In this document: piece by piece, positions 1 to 12,328 of the stretch | How positions within the stretch are numbered: the stretch's first letter is position 1 | Layout: each line of letters starts with the position of its first letter | Assembly: GCA_005765155.1 (NCBI GenBank) | Contig: VCCP01000003.1 | Span: forward strand, 1,550,001-1,614,000 | Reading direction: 5' to 3' | Source: Zelopaecilomyces penicillatus | Taxonomy: Eukaryota; Ascomycota; Sordariomycetes; Hypocreales; Pseudodiploosporaceae | DNA: 64,000 bases | The notes under the pieces: generated by a model | Seen by the model: the letters and a program-made list of their open reading frames with translations, nothing else | The model's database searches: none | What the model was told of the DNA's origin: nothing | Made by a program: the position numbers and the translations under genes

Positions 1-696
1 ACGCTGTTTCTGCTGTTGCTGAATACGACGACGCACCTCGCCGAGGCGCTCGCAGGCAGTGCCAAGATCCTGTGGTAGCGAGGCAGCAATCTCGCGACGG
101 ATACGCGAGGCCAGTTTGCAGCCGCGGCCGTTGGTAGTGACGCCAATCTGCAGCGGTCCGTCAATGTGAGTAGACAGCAGAGAGAAGGTGCAGAGAGAAG
201 GTGCGTCGACGACGTTAATGGGGATGCGGTTCCTTTTGCACAGCTCTGAAATGTGTACACGGTCGATGGTGACAGCAATTCCCTCTTGATGAGGCTGCGG
301 TAGAGGTGGTGTCTGAGCCGCAGTCACAAAAACGGCATCAACCACATGTCCTACCTCAGGACGGCCCAGACGAAATAAGTCCTCATCGGTAAAAGACCTC
401 CGCTCCCATCGCACAGAGCCGACGTCGACTTTGCGCTGCAGGGAATAGTGCAAGTCTGCTGTTTCTGGGGCGATGAGGATGGGGATGGCGCCGATGCGGA
501 GAGCCTGAGTGCAGCGCGTAGCGGCGAGCGGGTTAGCGCCGATGATGAGGTGGATATGGTTGGTGCAGTTGAGGCCAGCCAGAAGAGTATTTGCGATGTT
601 TTCTGGAGTGTTTAAAGAAATATGTGAAGAGTTGGCTGTTGATGCGGTGGTGGTGATGTTGTTTGTGGTGTTGAGGACGTCGTCGGCAGCGGCCAT
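1..696 (-). CDS. Siroheme synthase / uroporphyrin-III methyltransferase, N-terminal part (cut by window edge)
   Basis: The frame is open without interruption from an ATG at 696 to the window edge, giving 232 residues with no intron. The translation reads as the CysG/Met8-type N-terminal module: an NAD-binding region early on (IIGANPLAATRC, then ALRIGAIPILIAPETADLHY) and later the conserved INVVDAPSLCTFSLLSTHID and GVTTNGRGCKLASRIRREIA stretches. This module oxidises precorrin-2 to sirohydrochlorin and supports iron chelation. In filamentous ascomycetes it is normally fused to a C-terminal SAM-dependent uroporphyrinogen-III methyltransferase domain, which here would lie left of position 1. Siroheme is the prosthetic group of sulfite and nitrite reductases. 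The first ~30 residues are Ser/Thr/Asn-rich and unconserved-looking. The family call is firm; whether the missing half is the methyltransferase is inference. Confidence 0.88.
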   Translation of the reverse strand, partial: MAAADDVLNTTNNITTTASTANSSHISLNTPENIANTLLAGLNCTNHIHLIIGANPLAATRCTQALRIGAIPILIAPETADLHYSLQRKVDVGSVRWERRSFTDEDLFRLGRPEVGHVVDAVFVTAAQTPPLPQPHQEGIAVTIDRVHISELCKRNRIPINVVDAPSLCTFSLLSTHIDGPLQIGVTTNGRGCKLASRIRREIAASLPQDLGTACERLGEVRRRIQQQQKQR

Positions 697-2902
697 GGTG
701 ACAGAAGGAGCGGGTCGTCGGCAGCAGGGCCGGTCCGAGATCCGATGTAATTGTGCCAGGTTTGAAAAGCCTAATCACTGCTTGCAAGGGAAACTGTGAT
801 AAAGTCTTGAGACAGAATGGCAGATGATTAAATAAATGAGCATAGGAAAAGAAAGACCAAATCCACAAGTGACTCTTCTTTTTCCACAGTACGAAAGCCC
901 TTCCTTCCCAATGCCGCAAACCCCCAGCTAACTCACACAACAACCTCAAATAAAAAAAAGAAGCCCCTCCCCGACCGCCCGACGAGCCTATCCCAGTGCA
1001 GCTAATGATACCAGAAACCGCAAAGCCAGCCCGCCCGTTTATGCCATTCTGTGGCGCCATTTCCCATTTCACTGTTAACCCCTCCTCCATTATGATTACC
1101 CCCCCCCCCCCCCACCAAAAAAAAAGTCGCCATCTGTTAGCTCGCTGACGCAATTCTGGGATTAGTTGAACGGATCTCGCCGAAGTCGGGGGGAGGCGCT
1201 GCCCTCAATTCTGATTACGGACAGATACTTGTGTGTGTGTCATTACGTGCATATAAAGGGGGAAGCAGATGTCGTGCAGTTACAGATATAAAGCATGCAT
1301 TATTAATAATGTCCGATTATTCCGGAGACTAAGTTTCCTACAGGGCATTATACGTTGATAGGGTGGTTTGTTCACTGAACATCTAGAAAATGGGACATGG
1401 CGGTTGAATCAACCCCTCATTTGTAGGCCCCACACAAATTATCAGCCAACACCGAGGTTCCAGAGGATAGCTGTACCATAATACGAATAGAGTTTCTAAT
1501 AGTTACCACCCACCCCTTAACCTACCATCAAAGTTACTAGCAAGTGAACCATTTCACACTCAAATCTCACTCATCACTCAAATGACAATCAGTTAAATGG
1601 TGTTAATACCGTATCATACATAGCGGGGGCTATACAGACTTGACACTTTCATTCCATTGCCAACATCCAATCTTTTCCAGTCTAATAATTTCAAAAATCC
1701 AAAGATGTGCTACATGGAAATCTTGCCTCTAAGCTATGTTGCTCTATTTCCGTATCACAAGTCTAAATTACGTCTGTTTCCAAGTACGTCTAGTGGGTTT
1801 GGCGTTAGTTAGCCTCATGGCCTTTAGTGCAACACAAGCAGAGGACAGATTAAACAACGGCCAAGCAAAAATTACCACACTAGCCTTGTTGATACTAAAA
1901 CTAGTAATTACCAAATAGAGACGGTATCTATAATAACATGTACCTCTACCGTCATCGCCCTTCCTCCTTTGAAACGGCCAACCAGGACATGTTTCTATAC
2001 GCTTCTCCAACTTGATGCTCTTTTTTTATCTCCAACCTGGTTTCGGCAAGTTCAAAAATGCCATTTAAAATAATCTATTCACAAATAAGAAGAATAGAAA
2101 GTACCTTCTGTTTCGCATTTGCTGTCATGGTTGAACGGCATTCCTGCAACTAGCCCACAGTGTCCCACAACATCCCATATCCCTCTCCGCAAATTCCAAC
2201 CCATCTGATCAAAACGTTGAGCGTTCTCTTTGCAACTCCAAACTATCCGATACCAGAAAATGAAAACCCTCAATCAGATTCCAACCCAGTACATTGTGGC
2301 TGGAGATGGCGGGAATGTGACATTATCCCGTTATAGCCAAGCATCGTGTTATATCATCCAGCTCTATATCCCATATTAGCAGAAAAGACGATTATACAAA
2401 TATCGGCCTCAGATGATAGTTAGTTGCACAGAAATTTCTTCATTTTCGCTCATCTTCACCTTCTTTGATAAAAGAAAATCCCAGTCCCATACATTTAATA
2501 CAGAGATAAAACTGAAGAAGCAAAATAAAAGGAGGATTTGTACATTGGCCCCAAAATGGACGTTGTATATCGAGACAAGTATCCTGTATTAAGAAAAGAA
2601 GAATGAAAAACACACAATTCTTCGTAAAATCATCAGGCCGTCCAAGTTGGGTTTTGCTTCCGCTGCTCATAGCCCTAGGGAAACAGTCTTCTCTCCCACC
2701 CCACTTGCCAACTCATCCCCTTCGCCTGTCTGTTCGCTCAGTTCTAAGATAGACCGAGCTAGCTGGCTGGCTGGCCCCTCGTCAATGCTAAAGAATATTC
2801 ACAACCATAACACCATTGTTCCTACGTTTCCTTCCATTTTCTCTTGTAAAAAAAAAAGCACAGCATTGCCTGCAACATCCTTATTTCCCTTTATAGTCTT
2901 TA
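697..2902. other. Intergenic: siroheme gene upstream region to bZIP gene 3' side
   Basis: About 2.2 kb lies between the start of the siroheme gene and the stop of the bZIP ORF. It should hold the siroheme gene promoter on the left and the bZIP 3' untranslated region on the right. The short ORFs here have no recognisable motif and no spliced continuation. The part from about 1200 to 2640 is visibly AT-richer than the coding blocks. One long C homopolymer followed by A's (1099-1132) is listed separately. No RNA gene or transposon was recognised. Confidence 0.5.
1099..1113. repeat. 15-nt poly-C tract followed by a poly-A run
   Basis: Fifteen consecutive C residues are followed, after the short spacer ACC, by a run of A's. 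This is a homopolymer tract about 400 bp upstream of the siroheme gene start. Its length is prone to polymorphism and sequencing error. Confidence 0.9.
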
Positions 2903-4087
2903 TTATCCTCCAATGTTTCGGTCTTGTTGTATCTTTTCGCTTCTACTTATGGGAGTAGAGTAATCGCTCGGTTCGCTTGATAGTTGTGCTCGCTGGTCTA
3001 AATGGAGGACAGACGGCCCGACATATGTTAGCCAAAAAAGTATTTTCTTTCTGAACCTTTTGAGTTTTGAGACAAAGCCAAGCAAAAAGCACTCTGATCT
3101 TTTCAAGAGCACGCGAAAAATCAGAGAAAGAGCAAGGCAAACGGATCGGGAATCAAGGAAAGAAACCTCACTGCCTGATTTTCTCCTTCCCCGAGTCTCA
3201 TCATCTTCATCACTGACAACTATTGGCTCCTTTTTTCTCTCGTTTCTCTTCTCTGCCTGTTTTTCTGTCCTGCCTTTTGTCTCCTGTTCTTTCTCCTGTC
3301 TCTTGACAAGTTTTTTAACATAGTTGTTCGCCTCGTTTTGAATCCATTGGTCAATGTTGGGGTCCTTGCAATTCGTATGATTTATCAAGTGGTTCTTCAT
3401 TCGGCCGACTTCCTCCTGCAACCGACTGTGCTCCTTTTGCAAATAAGAATGCCGCAGCTCCAACCCAGCCATGACTTCCTCCAGCTTGTGCGTCTTTTCC
3501 TTCTTTTTCCGACGACATTTAGAAGCTGCTACGCGATTCCGCTGTTTGATTTCCTCATCCGGGTCGGATTCGTCCTCTTGTTGCCTCTGTAGTTGCTGTC
3601 GTCGCTGGGCTGGTTGTTGTTTTCTCTTTCGTGAGCCTCCTTCGCCGTTGGATTTATTAGAATCGAATGATTGTATCGAAGTATTGCTCGGTGTCCGGGA
3701 CTTTGCAATCAGCATTTCTGACGAGGTGGATTGAAATGTTTGATGTACAAGACTTGGTCTTTCTGAAGCTATTGATGATCTTGATGTGAAGACGTTGTGA
3801 TGTTCCATGGCTCCGTCGCTGAGCAGCATCATCGGCAGCTCACCCAGTCTGTCCATCCAACTATCAAAGGCCGGAGTCCAACTCGTGGTATCCATTGAGA
3901 AAGAGGGTTCTACAGGGCCAGCTAAAGTCGTCTTGTCACCCATTGGATTGCCACTGGAGTTCGTTATAGCTGGCGGTTGGGGGTCGCCGGGGGTGGCGTC
4001 TGTGTTGGTGGCAACTTCCATCCCTAGGCTCCTGCCACGGTATGGATCTTCATCCTCATCGTTGAGAAGAATTGATGATCCGTTCAT
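2903..4087 (-). CDS. bZIP transcription factor
   Basis: The single open frame encodes 394 residues from the ATG at 4087; the codon just upstream (GTG at 4090) is also open but not an ATG. Residues ~181-200 form the basic region with the bZIP signature NRVAASKCRRKKKEK, followed by a leucine-zipper heptad region to ~235. After it comes a conserved-looking segment with an H-x3-C pattern and IDQWIQNEANNYVKKL (~236-260). A Ser/Asn/Gln-rich N-terminal half precedes it, consistent with an activation region. The protein should bind DNA as a dimer in the nucleus; ATF/CREB-like specificity is a guess from the basic region. The tail beyond ~320 looks unlike protein (CLALSLIFRVLLKRSECFLLGF), so the true C-terminus may be reached by an unrecognised splice, for example at a GTGAGG near 3170. 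No exact orthologue is claimed. Confidence 0.8.
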   Translation of the reverse strand: MNGSSILLNDEDEDPYRGRSLGMEVATNTDATPGDPQPPAITNSSGNPMGDKTTLAGPVEPSFSMDTTSWTPAFDSWMDRLGELPMMLLSDGAMEHHNVFTSRSSIASERPSLVHQTFQSTSSEMLIAKSRTPSNTSIQSFDSNKSNGEGGSRKRKQQPAQRRQQLQRQQEDESDPDEEIKQRNRVAASKCRRKKKEKTHKLEEVMAGLELRHSYLQKEHSRLQEEVGRMKNHLINHTNCKDPNIDQWIQNEANNYVKKLVKRQEKEQETKGRTEKQAEKRNERKKEPIVVSDEDDETRGRRKSGSEVSFLDSRSVCLALSLIFRVLLKRSECFLLGFVSKLKRFRKKILFWLTYVGPSVLHLDQRAQLSSEPSDYSTPISRSEKIQQDRNIGG

Positions 4088-6854
4088 CACACTACACGTG
4101 GAAGATGGCGCCCTTCACGCGACCATTGGGGTCACGAAGAAGGGTCGGCCTTCTTTTGATTCTTTGTCTTTCTCCAGGTGGAAAGGGGTTTCGAAAATGG
4201 AATGCCGCCAACGTTGTTGTCTGAAAAATGAAGGTAAACTCACAAACCCTCCCGATCAAGTGTGTTGTGTGTCTTTTTTCGCGTCGAGGTAGTGAGCTGT
4301 TCTGAGTCGATAACACGAGTGTGAGGTATTAGACTATCGAAGGGGACTAGAGCGCCTAAAATTTCCGAGAAAACTTAAGAGCAGCTGAACGAGCAGTGAT
4401 CAATAGTTGCAACTCAAACAAAGGGCCGCATCACCCGCCACCGAAGAAAAAAGAAAAAGCATACAATAAGACCCAAGCGTGGTGATGACAGAAAATGGGC
4501 ATCAGGAGGTAGTACAACTTACGGGACGTGAGGCTTCGGCGCGCCAACGCCAACGACAAGGGCAGCTGGGATAGCTTCACCACCCAACACGAGACGTGTC
4601 AACAGAAGTTGGGAGGAAAGGCGATTTTCTTAGAGCCTTTCTGGCTTCAAGGGGGCCAAGAAAAAAGCCCGGATAGCCTCTCTCCCGCTCCTTCTCCCCC
4701 GCACCAAATACCTTGCTTGACTGGCCTGCTCGCTGGCAACCAATCCGGTGTCGCGAATTCCCGCCCCCTTCGCCCTTTGTTGGCCACGCAGTGACGGTGC
4801 CTCAATTGCTGATCCGGGTTTCTGGAGATGCCAGAAATAGGTTGGATTGCGCGCAGTACGTCACTGACACTTTACCTCTCTGAGCACAGGGACACGCGCA
4901 GGTTGTACAATTGGACGCTCAGACCAAGGGAAAAAAAAAGAGTAGCACCATAGGAGGGAAAAAACAGTTGCGAGTCGGGGAGCAAATTATTAAGCGCCTC
5001 TGCTTTTTCACACCAAGACAACCAGCTTCCAGGGGTTGTGTATGTGTGTGTGTGTGTGTGTCGGGATTTGTGTCCAGGTCAGCACAGACAGACAGAACAC
5101 AAAAAGACAAGACAGACACAGGCAATCACTCAGTTGGCTACCAGCCTTTACTTGTACAGTGCCTGAGCCACGGCCATGGAGAGAACCACAGCAAACCAAC
5201 CGCGTACTGTACCGTGCCGGGTTACAATGCCAGACCAACCCACAAGACGCAAGACGTCGAGATGGGGGAGCTGGAGCCACTAGACACAAACAATGGGGCC
5301 GGCCTGGGAACCCGCAACGTAATGAGGGGGCAAAAGGACTCAAAGGCCTGGTGGTGGGAAGGGAGGGTTGCATTCGGGATGAAATAATTGCCCAAGCCGT
5401 TAAAGCAGCGCCTCGACCAAGATATCTCTGTCCTGTTGGGGCATATGTGGGTGAAGATTTCTTCGGCGCCGCCACTCATCTCAAAGGCTTGTGCCGCTGA
5501 AAATGTTATTCATGTAACAACACGGACTGTTCATTATCATGGCTTCCATTCTATTGCCCGCACCTACCAAGCTATAGGCTGTAATTAGGCTGGAGGCTGC
5601 TGGGCAGACACAGCACATACCTGCTGGGTACAGCGCCCTGCTTACCCAAGACCCGGTAGTCCTCCCAAGTTCGTCACGGACTGACTAGTGATTAGTGAAA
5701 GCCAAAAAGCACATTGCCTACCTACGTACCAATGACACCATTCCTCCGTTTTCTTCTTCTTCTCTTGGGCTCCACTAGTTTACTCTTGACTCCCCAGTTC
5801 TGCGCAACGTGGATGGCTCTAGTCCTGTGTGTTGTGGTTGGCTAGCTGCCCAGCTGAGACTTTGAACTTGCTTGTTCCTAGTCCTGTTAGCGTCTCCTTC
5901 TGTTGCTGAACGTACCGGAGCCTCCGTGAGTTCTCATTGGTCAGTACACTCTGGTTGTGCTTTTTGCCTTCAGAAGCTCCACCGCGACGACATCCACGGC
6001 CAGAGGTAAGTACCCGGCCCGCTTAATCATCCCAGGTTTGCATCTTCGCCTTGCAAGTTGCAACTCACCACCATATCCCAGTTCTGCCGACTCGGAGGTG
6101 GAGTGAAATGGCTTGCTGTAATGAATCATGAGAACAGAGCCAACATGTATCGATCGAGATGAGCCATTAACAAACGAGAACGACCCTCCCCCTATCGTCG
6201 GGTCCCGTCGTCCCGGCATATGCAAGCAAGCCTTCCTTGGTGAGCTAGTCGCGTAACCCATGCACTGTCACCACACCACCACTATTTACAAAGGCTAACA
6301 TGACCATCCAACAAAATTCAGTCGCACATTAATATCAAGCAATCGGGCCCCCTCTCTCCCGCTTAACATACCAAAGCCATTACAGCCGTTTCGCCAAACT
6401 CACGATCCTGCCAAGGTTTAAGGCATCTATACCATCCAGGGACGAATGTCAGGACTTGGATTTCAGTGCCCATTGCTGCAACCCCGATTCTTCACACATT
6501 GATTTAATCAAATAAGCATGCAATAGCGCATAGCATGGGGCAACTGCGTGTATTATTGCCTAACGGTTTTCAACTTTGATATGCTGTTGCTGTTTGAATC
6601 CAAAGACCCCTAATGTTACTGTGGGCTTCTGTCTGTCCTTCCAAGTTGAGTTGTGTCTGGTGTATGCGTGTGTATAGTGGGTGTGGACGCGTGTGAGTGT
6701 GTGTGTGCTTGTTACCCCCCGAAATCTCACCTTGCACGTCCCTTGCTTCTTTTTATCATCCTCAAAATTAATAAATGAGGCCACATTTTCCACTTGGTGT
6801 CTGAAAGAGCAGATTCCTGGCTCGTACACGCCCAATGATATCCATTCCTTTTGC
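4088..6854. other. Intergenic: long upstream region of bZIP gene, ending at 3' side of Zn2Cys6 gene
   Basis: About 2.8 kb contains no gene I can support. Because the bZIP gene is transcribed leftwards, this is its promoter and probably a long leader. A TG dinucleotide repeat at 5043-5060 and a degenerate GT-rich stretch near 6660-6712 are the only clear sequence features. Several overlapping ORFs of 80-160 codons between 4911 and 5500 are products of this low-complexity sequence and show no family motif. Confidence 0.5.
5043..5060. repeat. (TG)9 microsatellite
   Basis: Nine tandem TG units lie in the bZIP upstream region. This is a simple repeat with no other annotation. Confidence 0.9.
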
Positions 6855-9755
6855 CTAGTCGATAGATAGCGTACTCCATCTAGAAAGCAAATCGCCCAGC
6901 TCAATACCCTCCAGGTCATCCTCTGCTACACCGGAGAAAATCTTCCTTATAGCAGCCGCTTGCGGCAGCGCGAAAGCCAATGGTATGTCCCGCAGCTCCT
7001 CCTTGCCAGATCCAAAATCTTCCAAGAACGGTTGGGCAAGAGCTGGTAGTGGCAATTCTAAGGACCATGCCAACGCCTTGACGCCCTGCAGAACGAAGCT
7101 TGCCATACGATGGTCACGCGCCATCCGACGCAACATTCGGCATGCCTGAGAGAAGACACCGTGCGTCGTATCATCTTCAAGATGAGAGACCAAGGTCATG
7201 ACAGCAGTGTAGATACCGCAGACGACCATGCATGAGTACTCTGATAGACTGAAATGTTCGATGTAATTCTCCACGAGTGTGATATCGGCACACGCAGCCT
7301 GGATGCAGATATCCTTGGCAATAAATTGATGTTCAAATACTGTCGACGGACTTGGTGGGCGCATGAGTGACTGCGTTACCCCGTCAAAGTATAGCCTACA
7401 AGCATGACGGTCAGGGGTATGAAGAAATTTAGTTGGGTTTGATTGACCCAAGCAGGCATAATCGTCTAGTTAAGGTACTTGGGGCCTTAAAGACAACATG
7501 GTCTACTATTAAGACGAATGAATCATGGAGAAACCAAGCCATGGCTACACCTTCCATTAAGATGAGGGCACCAAGTCTGAAAAGGGGGTAGTAGGTGTGT
7601 GGACAGGCAGGTGTGCATGTTATTTCTGAAGACAGAAAAGAAGGAAAACAGGGACAACGGACCTTAAGAAACACGTTTGAGGAGTAAAGTTGGTGTCCTC
7701 GCGTAAATGTTCCGGCAGACGCCTCCTCCACTGCTGCAGCGCCGCAAAGAGCTGCCTTCTTTTGTCGATGTCTTCCTCACTACCGAGGTTGCCTTGGGCT
7801 CCAGTGTTCCATAACATTACCTTGTACAAAAGCTCGGACAAATCACACATGGCGCTAAAAACCCCCGGGACGAAGGGCGGGGGCTTGCTTGAATTTGTGT
7901 ATCTATTCCCAAATAGATCAACGTTGCTTGGAAGTGACGTTGACGATAACTCGCCTGCCTCATCAAAGCACTGTGGAACACTAGGAGGTCGAATGAGGGA
8001 GGGCTGTAGATAGTAGACATAGGAGACTATACTATAACGGACATAATTTTGTTGTGTTATTAAAGACATGTATACAATTACAAAGTCATTCAAACAAACA
8101 TTTGGATTTATGGAGGCAAATCAGGGTAAGCCTTTTCATAGAACTTTGATTTGGGGAGGGGATTGGGAAGGGGACGGGGGGCCAGGAAGCGGGAACTGTC
8201 AGACGCACCTCTCAAAACAGAAGAGTCCCCACAATGCCTTGGAGATGATTTTTCTCTGCCGTAGCCCTGATGTATCGTTTTTTAGGCTTCGAAACGTCTT
8301 CTCAAGATTAAGCCGCTGAAGCATTGCGCAAGAGGTATACCGGTACACCTAAACTAGGAGCAAAGACACAAGGTAAGCACTGGCTTTTTCTCGACGCCAA
8401 AGGAAAAGGTGCAAACACTGCAGAGAGGAGCAGAATTTAAACCACGCCAAGGCACAGACACAGTAGAAGATGAAATTGAGAGTGAAGAGGACACGCACCA
8501 GCCCCGCTCGATCCGTGCCGTCATACACAGATAAACTAAATAGCAGGGACAGCCCTTGGATCGCAGGAAGCGAAGCGCGCCCTTGTTCTAGTTCCAAAAG
8601 CCTCTTGGCCTCTTCAATGAATTGTAAGCCAATGTCCTGGCCACTGATGGAGCTGAACATCTTTGCTTGGCTAGATGTGGACTGTTTCTAGGCGCCCACC
8701 TCAAAGATAGAGGGGGGTTGTAATAAATAAGCACATGGTTCCGTAATTGTAGGATTTTGTCTTGGTTTATGTCATTTGAGGTAGGGTTTCCTTTTAGTGC
8801 CTCTCTTCCCTCTCTTAGTGGATTCTTCATGATAATGACTTTGCCATAACTCTGGGAACAGGGGGCTGAACAGAATTTTACCCACATATCTCGAGGCACA
8901 TATCACGTTGACGAGAAACGGAGAGCAGTATTTGGATTGTTTAACGTCGCCGCGGTTCATATCCTCCAAAAAGGCGTCGCGGTCAATAAAAGGGTAGGAG
9001 AAGGCGTCATCCCAGGTGAAGAAGGATGATATCAAATCAGACACAAGCCCATCTCCTGCGATGGTGGTCCATGGTCGGGCGCGTACTCGCAACAGGCTGT
9101 TGGTCAGAGCATCTAGGTCTACCATGCTGAGCTTCTGCTTTAAAAGATCTTGTGGGGACTCGGTAGTGACTGGTGCTACTCTTGCAGGCCCGTCGGTCGC
9201 AGTGGAGATCGTACCCGGAGCGGCTGTTGCATTCCGGGCATAGCGCAAGGCGGCCATGTGGTCCCCGGCAGCGGCGGAGGTGCGCATGTAGCCGAGGGTC
9301 ACATATGCGTGATTCTCGGGCAGTCTACGGAGCAGGTCATACAGCTCACGCAGTTGCTCATTATCGCGCCTCAAAAGATCATTCTGCCGCCTAAGTCCAG
9401 ACAGCTCTGCAGCCTCTTCGCTATCTGTGGCGTAGTTACAGTCGACGCCTTTTCTTGTGCAAGGCGCACAAGCTGGCCGCCGACCATCACATCTCCCTTT
9501 GAGCCTGCGGCAGGTCTCACAGGCGACCAAGACGGCCCTTCGCTTGGGCACCAATGAAGAGCGGTTGCTGGCTGTAACAGGGGGAGGAGGAAGACCTGCC
9601 ACAATAGCCTTATCCGTGCTCCCCACAGCGTTGCCCTCTAACGACGGCAGTCGCCCATTGGGTTCATCATTATCGATGCTGCTTGCGACCTCGTCTTCAG
9701 TGGTACGTGCGGGTTTAGTATCATTAGCTACTCTAGCATGAATTTGCCTCTTCAT
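6855..9755 (-). CDS. Zn2Cys6 fungal transcription factor, Nit-4/NirA-like
   Basis: Reconstructed exons: 9755-8886, 8687-8499, 8348-8209, 8031-7663 and 7395-6855, giving 702 residues with all phases consistent. Cysteines 79, 82, 89, 96, 99 and 106 form the Zn(II)2Cys6 cluster (CETCRRLKGRC then CAPCTRKGVDC), followed by a coiled-coil linker (~118-146). The joined exons restore the fungal-specific regulatory domain, with YCSPFLVNVICASRY, EEAKRLLELEQGRASLP, YRYTSCAMLQRLNLEKTF, LWGLFCFES and SLIRPPSVPQCFDE. This arrangement is typical of Nit-4/NirA-like regulators. The targets are unknown, and nitrate control is not implied. The open frame extends to 9899 only through a TTG codon, so the ATG at 9755 is preferred. 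The first donor (GTGGGT) and the last acceptor are the least certain splice choices. There is no neighbouring pathway to suggest a target. Confidence 0.85.
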
Positions 9756-12328
9756 TTTACCCCGCCAGTAGAAGTGACGCCAATAAGAGGGAGATAAATG
9801 GCCGGTCTGTTTTCTTCTCCTTGTTCTCGTTAATCCCGTCGATACTATAATTAGTACACCATCTGCTGGGATACGTATATTAGGTACCGCCCACTCCAAA
9901 TCTCCTCCGTGGAGAAATGAAATCTAAGAGCTGGGGTAAAAGGACTGCAATGTGGCAAAGGAAAATGGTGGGGTGAGTGTTTCGGGTCGGCGTAGGATCG
10001 TTATCGCATATGGGAAATCGGTTTGTAGATGCGCCGAAAAAGATCTTGTTCTTCCCGAGCGGAAATAAGTGGGATTAAAAAGAGAGTCAAGTGATGAGAA
10101 CCGACAGAACCTCCGGTCTATGCAGCACGTAGAACTTGCAAATGAAACCTTGTCGGGGTCCAGCCAGTTGGGATCCGGATGCTTTTGTAGGGCGACTGTC
10201 AAAATTCCCATCCTGCAGGTTTTGCGTTAGGCGGCCGGCCCAAATGTGGGGAAGTGACACAAGCGTCCACGCTTATCCAGCTTGGTGTGTCAACATCGCA
10301 AGATTTACGTCATGAGACACGAAATTCAGAGAATGAATCCACTCATGTGCGCCTCTTTCTAAAAGAATAAAAATAATTGTATCCCATCTGAAGCATCTCA
10401 ACTGGGAAAAGAAGGTGTCGCGACGATACATTTTCTAATGCATGGGCTTATGTTTTGTATGACAAGTTCAACTTCGAATCGTGAACAGTCCTAAAAGTTT
10501 CCTATGATCTTATGCTTGCTGATCTATTTGTATGCGACACCGCCATGAATCGGCAGTTTCTGGAAAGGAAAGCCATCATAGGAAGTAATAATACGGAGCG
10601 GGACCGTAAATCGCGTTTTTCCTCACCCCGGACCTCCGGGCGTCGCCCCTTGCAGTGCTCTTATAGCTAACACTGAATAGGGACACCAGTGCTTCCAATG
10701 GAGCAAGCGGATCGTGAAGTTCAAGCTAGTCAATGATTTGTGTCACCAAAGCGTAAGTAAAGGAGGTTCAAAAGTGGACAAAGAAAAGCCATTTACCCAC
10801 CTCAAAAACCAGCAAGAGGCAAGAGGCAGTCCATAAAGGGGTCAACCAACATTCATGCCATGCCGTGGGGCAAATCGTATGCAACAATCGGTGATCATCG
10901 TGGAATTTTGGAGAATCTTTCAATTGTGGTCATCGCTTTCGTGTTTATATCATACTCATATAGAGAGATGGCTTTATCACCAAGAGCGAAAACTGCACAA
11001 TTTTGTGGCGCAGTGAGTTACCTAACAGTCAGCATCGTACATTGTGTATCCATAGTCTGAAGAACCCGCATACATACTCAATTCCTATCTTATTCTTTAC
11101 ATTTAGCTCAAGTATGGAAAGCTATTTCTTTCCCATGTGTTGAAAAGACATTGATGATCAAGTTAGTAAGTAGTCAACCCGAGCCGAATGCAAACTCGCA
11201 TCTGATTTTATTTCAGACTACCAGTCTTTGAGCCAGAAAACCCAGGGCAGTATAGCAATGCCTTGGTCTTCTCAGCCGCCAGAGTTGGCCAGATCTGATT
11301 GAGCTGAGAGCACAAAAGAAATCATGTTCCCTCCATGCGACCCTTTGTGAATTCTGGTAGACTTTTGGGCATTGTCGGGGTTTCCATCTGTCGAGCAGTC
11401 GGCTTGAAGTATTGCGGGTCGACTTGGAAGAAAGTAATAAGGTGCGAATATGAACTAGGTCCTCCGAAACGACGAATCCTCAGCGGACGGCTTGACCTGC
11501 GATCTCTGAGGTATATATAGCACTCAAGCCTCATGCAATCGATGCTTGGCTTGAATTTCCGTCTTAGGTTCGATGGTCAATAGACCATGCACTTCCATGA
11601 CGGTGGCTTTGATAACCAGAAAACATGCCTTTTTGTTAAAAAAAGACGACTTGACCCGGCCAGTATGTGTGTGGATGGTCGCTCAGGTCGGGGGCCCTCC
11701 AGACGAAAATCAAGAGATTAGGAAAAAAACGGCAGGGATGCAGGGAGACTGGTGGGGGGAAACAATGCAGGAATGAGGTTGAAAGGTATTGGGATGAATG
11801 AACGGGGGGGCAGTTGTGCAGATTACAATTGGAAACAAGGAATCAGTGTCACACCTGCCAAAAGCTACTATAATTACAAGATGTCAACTGCCTTCCCATC
11901 TACATTAATAAGTTACCTGTCTAGTTGCAAGCAGCTCGCCGCTCGTTCCTTCCTTGGCTGGCAGCTGGGTAGCATGTGGCAATGGGGATGGGAGTGAGCC
12001 GCTAATGTATTGATAGGTAGGTAGGTACGATCTGCAAATATTCATATAAATAATCATGTGTATGAACTCTGCCACCATCTTCAACCTTAATATTTACAGC
12101 GCTCAAAGCATTACTGTCCATGTATTGTGACGTGAGTCATCGACTTTCCGGGGCACCTTCGTTTAGATGAGATGTTCAGAATGTCATTAAAAATTGCGCA
12201 CAAAACCGCATATTGCGATGGTGTTAGGGGGTTGTGTGTGTACACCTAGCTCTTGGATAGCTGGAGACATCACTTTTGGCATATCGTACATGTTGTTACA
12301 ACCCATCATTAATAGGACAGACCTCAAA
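9756..12328. other. Intergenic: Zn2Cys6 gene promoter side to RSM22 3' side
   Basis: About 2.6 kb lies between the head of the Zn2Cys6 gene and the stop of RSM22. No spliced gene, tRNA or transposon was recognised. The short ORFs (60-100 codons) have no motif. Notable short elements are a composite bZIP-like site at 12128-12139 and a GATAGGTAGGTAGGTACG stretch near 12013-12030 of a type recurring in this window. Confidence 0.5.
12128..12139. promoter_or_regulatory. Composite bZIP-type site, TGACGT overlapping TGAGTCA
   Basis: The sequence TGACGTGAGTCA joins a CRE half-site and an AP-1/Gcn4-type heptamer. It lies 190 bp beyond the RSM22 stop and more than 2 kb from the Zn2Cys6 gene start, so a role as a promoter element is unproven. 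A chance match is possible. Confidence 0.3.

Noticed and set aside
533..1153. 206-codon minus-strand frame overlapping the siroheme gene
   Set aside because: It includes poly-Gly from the poly-C run and is out of frame with the real siroheme ORF, which has clear family motifs.
4911..5500. Overlapping ORFs of about 155 codons on both strands
   Set aside because: They run through the TG repeat in several frames simultaneously, which indicates low complexity and not coding.
9756..9899. 48-residue N-terminal extension of the Zn2Cys6 factor
   Set aside because: The extension starts at TTG and has no conserved feature; the ATG at 9755 already precedes the zinc cluster by 78 residues.
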